Both the position numbers and the translations under genes were made by a program. A DNA stretch of 13,054 nt from JABDKJ01 sp039028335. Lineage in GTDB: Bacteria > Bacteroidota > Bacteroidia > Flavobacteriales_D > JABDKJ01. Numbering within the stretch: the first letter of the stretch is position 1; each line of letters opens with the position of its first letter. A model generated the notes under the pieces. That model saw only the letters and a program-made list of their open reading frames with translations. It did no database searches and was not told where the DNA came from. Of this stretch, positions 8,007 to 13,054 are shown in pieces. Location: NCBI GenBank assembly GCA_039028335.1, contig JBCCIF010000090.1:1-13054 (forward strand). Direction: 5' to 3'.

Positions 8007-8363
8007 TTATTTTCTGAATGAAATTCGTTTTTTATTTTTTTCGCTGCGGAGATGTTCGTCCAATAGCTCATCCGATTCAATTCTTGTTTTTTTAGGAACC
8101 AATGCGAGTAAGACAAGAAGAACCAAGCTCAATGTATTTGCTCCAATGAATGACTTCATGAAAACATCACTGTTTAATTGAAAGAGAGGAGAGTTGACAT
8201 TTTGAAATTCATCCCATTCTCGCAAACAATAATTAATGCTCAGGTAAGATGCAATAAAGAGAAAAAAACCTCTAATGCCCCATTCAGTTTTATTTTTGGC
8301 TTTGATGCCGGCAACAAGAGTATAAAGTTTATAATAACCGGCAGCGATAAGAACTATGAGCAT
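8007..8363 (-). CDS. small three-helix membrane protein, unknown function
   Basis: I do not recognise a family. The 118-residue product has predicted membrane helices at about 1-19, 31-50 and 72-90, with a basic loop (KAKNKTEW) between the first two and an acidic loop (LREWDEFQN) between the second and third. It ends in a highly charged cytoplasmic-type tail with RIESDELLDEHLRSEKNKKR. A stop codon sits directly before the ATG in the same frame, so the start is at 8363 or further inside. The alternation of hydrophobic helices and charged loops makes a real gene much more likely than the overlapping opposite-strand reading frames. It lies 103 bases upstream of the metallophosphatase gene on the same strand and may be its first operon partner or a separate unit. 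A TAAATTTTG stretch at 8394-8402 could be a loose -7 box. Confidence 0.68.
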   Translation of the reverse strand: MLIVLIAAGYYKLYTLVAGIKAKNKTEWGIRGFFLFIASYLSINYCLREWDEFQNVNSPLFQLNSDVFMKSFIGANTLSLVLLVLLALVPKKTRIESDELLDEHLRSEKNKKRISFRK

Positions 8364-8454
8364 TTATATCAATTGTTTAGGCTAGAATTTAATCAAAATT
8401 TAGCTCACCGATAAAAGGTGTATAAGAAGGTTAGTCTATTCAGTTAGAATAAAA

Positions 8455-8563
8455 TAAAAAACCGCCTAGAGGGATAGGCGGTCTTTAGGGTTCGAATTAA
8501 GTATAGTTCAGCATAGCGTAAACCCTGTTTTCCGATCGTTATCGGATTCGTGAATTGTTTCAC
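8455..8563 (-). ncRNA. structured 3' UTR or possible small RNA
   Basis: Three stems precede the terminator on the minus strand: GTGAA/TTCAC with a 4-base loop (8550-8563), TCCGAT/ATCGGA with a 4-base loop (8531-8546), and a longer-range AGGGTT (8487-8492) with AACCCT (8521-8526) enclosing 28 bases. With the terminator stem this makes four perfect stems within about 105 bases and no reading frame of note. It could be a structured 3' UTR of the operon, a small RNA processed from it, or an independent small RNA. A loose -7-like TACTTTTA (8579-8586) lies just upstream, without a well-spaced -33 box. The rest of 8364-8638 holds nothing else I can identify. Confidence 0.35.
8461..8482 (-). terminator. 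intrinsic terminator of the receptor/two-component operon
   Basis: A perfect 8-bp stem, ACCGCCTA (8461-8468) with TAGGCGGT (8475-8482), closes a 6-base loop. On the minus strand it is followed by a T-rich run (complement of AAAATAAAAA at 8451-8460), the orientation of a Rho-independent terminator for transcripts arriving from the response-regulator gene about 155 bases upstream. On the + strand the downstream side is not T-rich enough to act the other way. Confidence 0.85.
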
Positions 8564-8638
8564 TTAAGCAATCGATGGTAAAAGTACAGAGCCGGTATTA
8601 GGCATGTATTAAATAGGTGATAAGAAAAGATGAAATTT

Positions 8639-9394
8639 CTAATGATCTAACCACAGTTTAAATGCCTTTACTTTATCTCTGCTTACGATAAAATCTCCAT
8701 TTTTTGAAGGGTGGAGATCCAGTTTAATGCGGTTATTAAAATAGGGGTGAATGCCTATGATGGAATCAATATGAACAATTTGTTTTCTATTGATGCGAAA
8801 GAATTTCTCTGGATTCAATTCCAATTCTATTTGATTGAGTGTAGAATCGTAAATGTGGTTTTTTCCTTCGTGGTCGATAATGAATGACAAACTGTCTTCT
8901 GAATAAAAATAAGCGATGTTTTCGGCCATCAGTACTTTGTAGGCGTCTTTCTTTTTTATCAGAAAACGCTCTTTAAAATACTTCTTCACCCCAGCATTTT
9001 TGATGACTTCGTCAAGCCACTTGAATGAGCCTTGATCGCTTTTTATTTTTTGAAACTTATCAAGTGCCGCTGTAAGCTCATCTTCATCGATTGGTTTCAT
9101 GAGATAGTCAATGCTGTTGACTTTGAAGGCCTTCAGGGCATATTCATCAAATGCTGTAGTAAATATAACGGGTGCTTCAATTTTGCACTTTTCGAAAATG
9201 GAAAAACTGATTCCATCCGCCAATTGAATGTCCATGAAAACAAGTTCGGGATGCGGATGGCTATTGAACCAGGAAACAGCATCTTCAACAGAATCGATCG
9301 TTTCCAAAATTTGGATGGCAGGATTCGCTGCTGACAAGAGTTTCTTTAGTCTCTCAGCTGCGTGATACTCGTCTTCAATGATCAATACCTTCAT
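8639..9394 (-). CDS. LytTR-type response regulator
   Basis: A 251-residue transcription factor. The receiver domain (about 1-120) has acidic pocket residues Glu7/Asp8/Glu9, phospho-acceptor Asp55 (in LVFMDIQLADG), the Thr switch position in VIFTTAFDEYAL (76-87) and invariant Lys100 in YLMKPI. A short linker leads to a LytTR DNA-binding domain (about 143-249) with the typical FFRINRKQIVHIDSI (198-212) and a C-terminal VSRDKVKAFKLWL (237-249). LytTR proteins bind paired direct repeats about two helical turns apart and usually activate transcription. The gene starts 4 bases after the stop of its cognate kinase, so the two are translated from one message. The likely target is the promoter of its own operon, where such repeats are visible (12871-12900); that link is inference. 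Confidence 0.95.
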   Translation of the reverse strand: MKVLIIEDEYHAAERLKKLLSAANPAIQILETIDSVEDAVSWFNSHPHPELVFMDIQLADGISFSIFEKCKIEAPVIFTTAFDEYALKAFKVNSIDYLMKPIDEDELTAALDKFQKIKSDQGSFKWLDEVIKNAGVKKYFKERFLIKKKDAYKVLMAENIAYFYSEDSLSFIIDHEGKNHIYDSTLNQIELELNPEKFFRINRKQIVHIDSIIGIHPYFNNRIKLDLHPSKNGDFIVSRDKVKAFKLWLDH

Positions 9395-9398
9395 GCAA

Positions 9399-10451
9399 CT
9401 ATAATTTTATATTTTGATGAACCAGAGGCATTTCAACAATGAACTCTCCATTTTCGACCAAAGTTTTCAATTCTTTAGGAGTAAAATAGGCAAGACGACT
9501 TGAAATGTTTTCCAATCCTACACCCGTAGAATCCATTACTTGATTCTTGGGTTGATAATTGTTTTTAATTACCAGGCTGTTATCTTGATTGATATATGCA
9601 GATATATACAGAGGCTTTTTGTTCGAAATAATGTTGTGCTTAATCGCATTTTCAAACAGAATTTGAAGTGAAAGTGGCGGTACAAAATAGCCCAAATGAT
9701 TGTCTGAAATTTCAATTTGAACGTTGAGATTGTTCTTGAATCTTTCCTTTTGCAAATAGACGTAGGATTCAATAAACTCAAGTTCTTCTTCTAAGGAGAT
9801 CAAATTTTCTTTTCGATTTTCAAGAATGTAGCGGTATACCTTTGATAGTTTTTTAAGAAATGAACTCGCTAGATTTTGATCTTCATGAATAATGTTCATT
9901 AACGTATTCAAACTATTGAATAAGAAATGTGGATTAACTTGATTCCTTAAGCCTTGTAATTCGGAATGAATTTGCTCTCTTTTTAGTCGTTCGGTTTCTA
10001 TTATGTTTTTTTTGTTTTGCGCATAGAGATAGATGGCTTCATAAATGGTCAATATGAAAAAAGATGAGAAGTAGGTGGCGACATAACCATCTAAAGCTTC
10101 AACAGGATGCGGATCTGCTTCTTCGCGACAGAATTGAACAAATCCTTTAATAATAAAGGAAGCGATAAATCCATACAAAATGATAAAGACAACTTCGTAA
10201 ACTACACGTTTTCGCGTAAACTGAAATCCTTTAAATCGTTTGCGAATGTAAATCACGAAATAGCGAAAGCCAATCCAGTACGTTGCACAATGGATAAGGG
10301 TTTCAAGCCAGATAAGCACAAAAGGGATATCCGAATAGAAGAGTTTATTATCAAAAAAGGCAATGGGTATAAACAATGCGAGAAGTGGAATGCCCAAAAG
10401 GACAAACCACTTATCATCAAATCCTAAATATTGAATACGCTTTTTACTCAT
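9399..10451 (-). CDS. LytS-type sensor histidine kinase
   Basis: A 350-residue inner-membrane kinase of the His_kinase (PF06580) group. Four membrane helices are predicted at about 15-33, 44-68, 85-104 and 124-144, with short loops and no separate periplasmic sensor domain; the longest outside loop is about 105-123 (with CREEADPHPVEA). A linker helix follows (146-168), then the phosphorylation motif NQVNPHFLFNSLNTL (170-184) with His175 as phospho-acceptor. The ATPase domain has an N box LFENAIKHN (265-273) and a G box STGVGLENISSRL (308-320). The sensed signal is probably perceived within or at the membrane. The gene lies 7 bases after the TonB-dependent receptor and 4 before the LytTR regulator, an arrangement that suggests the receptor supplies or responds to the signal. 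Confidence 0.95.
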   Translation of the reverse strand: MSKKRIQYLGFDDKWFVLLGIPLLALFIPIAFFDNKLFYSDIPFVLIWLETLIHCATYWIGFRYFVIYIRKRFKGFQFTRKRVVYEVVFIILYGFIASFIIKGFVQFCREEADPHPVEALDGYVATYFSSFFILTIYEAIYLYAQNKKNIIETERLKREQIHSELQGLRNQVNPHFLFNSLNTLMNIIHEDQNLASSFLKKLSKVYRYILENRKENLISLEEELEFIESYVYLQKERFKNNLNVQIEISDNHLGYFVPPLSLQILFENAIKHNIISNKKPLYISAYINQDNSLVIKNNYQPKNQVMDSTGVGLENISSRLAYFTPKELKTLVENGEFIVEMPLVHQNIKL

Positions 10452-10458
10452 TCAATAA

Positions 10459-12837
10459 TTAAAATTGCACCCTGTACATAAAGTCTGGGAAAAAGCTGGT
10501 TTGATAAACATCATTGACTTCATTGGTCAGCCTGTTGTATCGTTGGATAAATATATTTTCTGCATTCGTAACATTTTGTAAATCAAAGAAAAAGTGATGG
10601 GTTATATTTTTCTTGCTGCTGTTGATCTTTAGACCAAATTTAAGATCAAGTCTTAAATAAGGGTCATAGCGCTGCGAAAATGCTTCTTCTTCAATCAAAA
10701 CTTCTTGTCCTTCCATTTGGGATTGTTCTAGATCAATTGGGGTGAAATTTCTACCACCAGCAGTTGTGAATTTTCCATCTACTGTTAACTTTTTATTTCC
10801 TTTTTCATTCAATAAGAATTCTTTTCCGGCCAACACATTGATGACATAATTATTATTGAATGCAGTATTTCGTTCAATCCCATCGCTTCCTGTATAGCGC
10901 GATTCATACAAAGAAGTAGTAAAGAGTGTATAATAGTTTTTGCTAAAGAATTTCTCAAGGGTCAACTCTATTCCATAATTTTCGCCAGTTCCTTCATTGA
11001 CCAGACCAAATTTGTCATCAGGGAATCCAAAGTCTTGTCCGAGGTTAAGCAATGAAAAACTGCTTTCAAATGCATCTACTGGCACTTGATCGATGTATTG
11101 ATAATAGGTTTCCGCCTTTAAGCGCCAGCTTGGTGCAAATGTATTGTTGTATCCTAAGACCAAATGTTGACTGCGTGTTGGCGTCAATGTTTTGTTGGTT
11201 TCTTCAAAGAGTCCAGGACTTGTTTCTTCCCGTGTAAGTAAAATAGGTAAAGGTGCTATTTGGTGGTGAATACCATAACCCAAGGTTAATTCTGAGATGT
11301 CATTGACTTTGTATTCAAGCGCCAAGCGAGGTTCAAGGACCCAATTTTCGTTTACCTCAAGAACTTGAGTTCTGAGACCTCCATTCAACGTCCATTTATT
11401 ATTGATTCTATATTGCGCTTGGTAAAATGCTTGAAACATGATTGCAGCTTCTTCAAAGTCAAAATAATCTACCCAATCAGGGGTGAATTCTCGGTTTCGT
11501 CCCAACAAATCATAATTGGAATAGTCCAAGAGTATTCCTGTTCTTGCAGAATATTTTGGACTGTATTTCTTGTTGTAAAAGGAAGAAAGAGAAAGGGAAC
11601 TTATCGAATTGTCATTGACAAAATAGGTTCGAGAAAATTCGTCTTGTGAATCTTGATTGAAATAGCGATCTGCACTAAATATATTTCCAGAATTAGCAAA
11701 GGATATAATCGTTCTGAGATAAGACTTGTCATCCAAAAGTAAATTTTGTTTGAGCCCGACAATATTGATAATTGATTCTGCAAAACTATCTTCATCATTT
11801 GCTGCAAATATGTCGGTGTCATCAACTTCATCGTGTAAAAATTCGATGTCGCTCATTGCAGATATACCAAAAAGTGAAAGCTGGCCAATTTTCGTTTTTC
11901 CAAAATCGAAATTGTAGGATAAGTCCCAGTAATTAGGAGAAGCATTAGTTCCAATATTCAAGCCTAAATCGCTTGCAAGTCCAACAAAGGAATATCTTCC
12001 AGCGACTAAATAGGATCCGTTTCCTTTTTTATTCAATGGACCTTCGGCCATACCTTCAAATCCACTTATTGCCCCCATTTGAAGCATGAACTCACTTTTA
12101 TCTTTATTTCCTCTTCTAAAGCCCAAGTCAAAAACTCCTGCTAAGGCATTTCCATATTCGGCCGGAAAAGCACTGGTTAGGAAATCAGAATTTTTGATCA
12201 TGTTTGGATTAAGCGCACTAACCGGTCCACCTGTCGTTCCTAAAGTTGCAAAGTGATTTGGACTAGGAATCGGGATACCTTCTAATTTCCACAGCACTCC
12301 TGTAGGTGAGTTGCCGCGAATAACGATGTCATTTCTTGCATCATCAGAGGTAGAGACACCGGCAAAGTTGGTAGCAAGGCGAGCAACATCGCTTCTTCCT
12401 CCGGAATATCGATTAACTTCTTCTACGCTAAATGTGCGAGCAGAAACAGTTGTCATCTCATTCTGAGTTCTGCTTTTGTCTTGCTTAGCAGTAATTACAA
12501 CTTCATCTAATTTTTCAATATTTTCTTCTAACTGTATGTTCAGAAAAACTTCTTTGCCCGAGACCACTTCCACATTAGGGACTATTTGTTCGGCAAAACC
12601 TATATAGGTGACGGACAAGTCGTATCGTCCAATTTCAATATTTTCAATCCGAAAGAAACCATCTAAATCGCTTGTTGATCCTTGAATCGGATCACTTCCA
12701 ATGATGGTTACTGTTGCACCGGGTAAGGGCATTTCTGAATTTTTGTCAATTATCTGGCCTTTGATGTTTTGTTTTACTTGGGCTTGTGAAAGCAAAATGA
12801 AAAACAGAAAACTAAGAACAAGAACAATTCTTTTCAT
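10459..12837 (-). CDS. TonB-dependent outer-membrane receptor with CarboxypepD_reg-like domain
   Basis: A 792-residue outer-membrane receptor. The signal peptide ends SQAQ (about 1-20). A carboxypeptidase-regulatory-like beta-sandwich covers about 25-105 (KGQIIDKNSEMPLPGATVTI, then TSDLDGFFRI and YDLSVTYIGF), typical of Bacteroidota receptors. The plug lies at about 125-240 with DIVIRGNSPTGVLWKLEGIP (170-189) and AEYGNALAGVFDLGFRRG (226-243). The rest is a 22-strand-type barrel rich in alternating aromatic strands, ending in Phe (FPDFMYRVQF). No SusD partner follows, so a SusCD glycan importer is unlikely; no sigma/anti-sigma pair is next to it either. Instead a LytS/LytTR pair follows within 7 bases. 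The ligand is unknown. A compact promoter region lies directly upstream. Confidence 0.94.
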   Translation of the reverse strand: MKRIVLVLSFLFFILLSQAQVKQNIKGQIIDKNSEMPLPGATVTIIGSDPIQGSTSDLDGFFRIENIEIGRYDLSVTYIGFAEQIVPNVEVVSGKEVFLNIQLEENIEKLDEVVITAKQDKSRTQNEMTTVSARTFSVEEVNRYSGGRSDVARLATNFAGVSTSDDARNDIVIRGNSPTGVLWKLEGIPIPSPNHFATLGTTGGPVSALNPNMIKNSDFLTSAFPAEYGNALAGVFDLGFRRGNKDKSEFMLQMGAISGFEGMAEGPLNKKGNGSYLVAGRYSFVGLASDLGLNIGTNASPNYWDLSYNFDFGKTKIGQLSLFGISAMSDIEFLHDEVDDTDIFAANDEDSFAESIINIVGLKQNLLLDDKSYLRTIISFANSGNIFSADRYFNQDSQDEFSRTYFVNDNSISSLSLSSFYNKKYSPKYSARTGILLDYSNYDLLGRNREFTPDWVDYFDFEEAAIMFQAFYQAQYRINNKWTLNGGLRTQVLEVNENWVLEPRLALEYKVNDISELTLGYGIHHQIAPLPILLTREETSPGLFEETNKTLTPTRSQHLVLGYNNTFAPSWRLKAETYYQYIDQVPVDAFESSFSLLNLGQDFGFPDDKFGLVNEGTGENYGIELTLEKFFSKNYYTLFTTSLYESRYTGSDGIERNTAFNNNYVINVLAGKEFLLNEKGNKKLTVDGKFTTAGGRNFTPIDLEQSQMEGQEVLIEEEAFSQRYDPYLRLDLKFGLKINSSKKNITHHFFFDLQNVTNAENIFIQRYNRLTNEVNDVYQTSFFPDFMYRVQF

Positions 12838-12859
12838 TATGATTGATTTGATTTGTGTT

Positions 12860-12867
12860 CAAATCTA
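12860..12867 (-). promoter_or_regulatory. Bacteroidota -7 promoter element of the receptor operon
   Basis: The minus strand reads TAGATTTG, a full match to the Bacteroidota -7 consensus TAnnTTTG, ending 22 bases before the ATG at 12837. Transcription would start roughly at 12853-12856, giving a leader of under 20 bases. No TTG or TTTG lies 19-21 bases upstream, which suggests dependence on an activator. Confidence 0.6.
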
Positions 12868-12870
12868 CGC

Positions 12871-12900
12871 TGGAACTTTGTTATTGTTCATTGGAAACTA
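12871..12900 (-). promoter_or_regulatory. paired direct repeats, candidate LytTR operator
   Basis: The minus strand carries TAGTTTCCA (12892-12900) and AAAGTTCCA (12871-12879). They share GTT and TTCCA-type cores with a repeat distance of 21-22 bases, two helical turns. This spacing matches the direct-repeat sites of LytTR regulators such as AgrA; the flanking positions match that consensus only partly. The proximal copy sits where a -33 box would be, just upstream of the -7 element at 12860-12867. Binding by the operon's own regulator is inferred. Confidence 0.4.
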
Positions 12901-12901
12901 T

Positions 12902-12913
12902 TAGGGTGCCCTA
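12902..12913. repeat. short palindrome upstream of the receptor promoter
   Basis: TAGGG (12902-12906) and CCCTA (12909-12913) form an inverted repeat with a 2-base spacer. It lies between the upstream gene's stop and the paired repeats. The tiny spacer makes a DNA operator more plausible than an RNA hairpin. It could be chance. Confidence 0.3.
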
Positions 12914-12928
12914 TTTTCTGTTGAATCG

Positions 12929-13054
12929 TCATATTGTTGGGTTGGATTGTTTGCGGTCTCTTAAATAAATCACAAGACCTAGCACACCTATGGCTAAAGC
13001 TGAGAAAAGCAAAATAACCATACCAGAAATCTGCGGGATATCCCTATTCCATTC
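12929..13054 (-). CDS. C-terminal end of a membrane-anchored protein, cut by window edge
   Basis: An open frame enters from the right edge and ends with TGA at 12929-12931, giving 41 visible residues. They start EWNRDIPQISG, continue with one strongly hydrophobic segment (about residues 11-31, MVILLFSALAIGVLGLVIYL) and end in a basic tail (RDRKQSNPTI). This is a membrane anchor with cytoplasmic C-terminus. The order IP-containing start, hydrophobic helix, basic tail also recalls IPTL-CTERM-like C-terminal signals, but the match is loose. Nothing of the main domain is visible, so no function can be given. Its stop is 91 bases before the receptor ATG on the same strand, and no terminator separates them, so read-through into the receptor operon is possible. 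Confidence 0.7.
   Translation of the reverse strand, partial: EWNRDIPQISGMVILLFSALAIGVLGLVIYLRDRKQSNPTI

Noticed and set aside
7999..8414. Two + strand reading frames opposite the small membrane protein
   Set aside because: Their products lack regular secondary-structure or membrane patterns, while the minus strand product has three clear helices with charged loops.
8488..8499. GGGTTCGAATTA resembling a tRNA T-loop
   Set aside because: No acceptor stem, anticodon arm or CCA-compatible end can be built around it; the match is confined to the T-loop-like bases.
10459..12837. SusC-type glycan importer assignment for the receptor
   Set aside because: No SusD gene or glycan-degrading enzyme is adjacent and the length (792) is shorter than typical SusC proteins; only the general receptor call is supported.

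Overview
The window reads as a piece of a Bacteroidota chromosome, probably a free-living member of the Cytophagales or Flavobacteriales; the order is a guess. Support for the phylum: A+T-rich sequence, almost no Shine-Dalgarno sites, a promoter element matching the Bacteroidota -7 consensus TAnnTTTG, signal peptides ending in SQ or AQ, a TonB-dependent receptor with an N-terminal carboxypeptidase-regulatory-like domain, a LytS/LytTR two-component pair, a DUF4349 lipoprotein, and a very large metallophosphatase fused to an outer-membrane barrel. I see no mobile element, CRISPR array, tRNA or rRNA.

Layout, left to right. Two genes are on the + strand: the 3' part of a DUF1501 gene (1-1175), whose Tat-like signal is cut by the window edge, and a four-helix membrane protein (1211-1648). 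From 1641 onward everything is on the minus strand. Read in the direction of transcription, the right edge holds the last 41 codons of an unidentified membrane-anchored protein (12929-13054). Next comes a tight cassette of TonB-dependent receptor (12837-10459), LytS-type histidine kinase (10451-9399) and LytTR response regulator (9394-8639), with gaps of 7 and 4 bases. It is followed by a multi-stem structured stretch ending in an intrinsic terminator (8455-8563). After that lie a small membrane protein (8363-8007), the 1236-residue metallophosphatase / kinase-like / Omp85-barrel lipoprotein (7903-4193), a DUF4349 lipoprotein (4141-3113), a ClbS/DfsB-family protein (3088-2582) and a secreted alpha/beta-hydrolase-like protein (2603-1641). 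The last two genes overlap by 22 bases, and the hydrolase runs 8 bases into the convergent + strand gene.

How the genes may work together. The receptor, kinase and regulator are almost certainly one transcript. The 91-base leader holds a perfect -7 element, no evident -33 box, and two imperfect direct repeats about two helical turns apart. That is the arrangement expected for a LytTR-activated promoter, so autoregulation of the receptor by its own two-component system is a reasonable hypothesis. The second group (large metallophosphatase, DUF4349, ClbS-like, hydrolase) may also be co-transcribed and consists mainly of envelope proteins; no shared pathway is evident.

The most unusual items are the kinase-like (CotH-like) segment between the phosphatase and barrel domains of the 1236-residue protein, the receptor/LytTR cassette with its candidate repeat-type operator, and the structured RNA-like stretch after the regulator.
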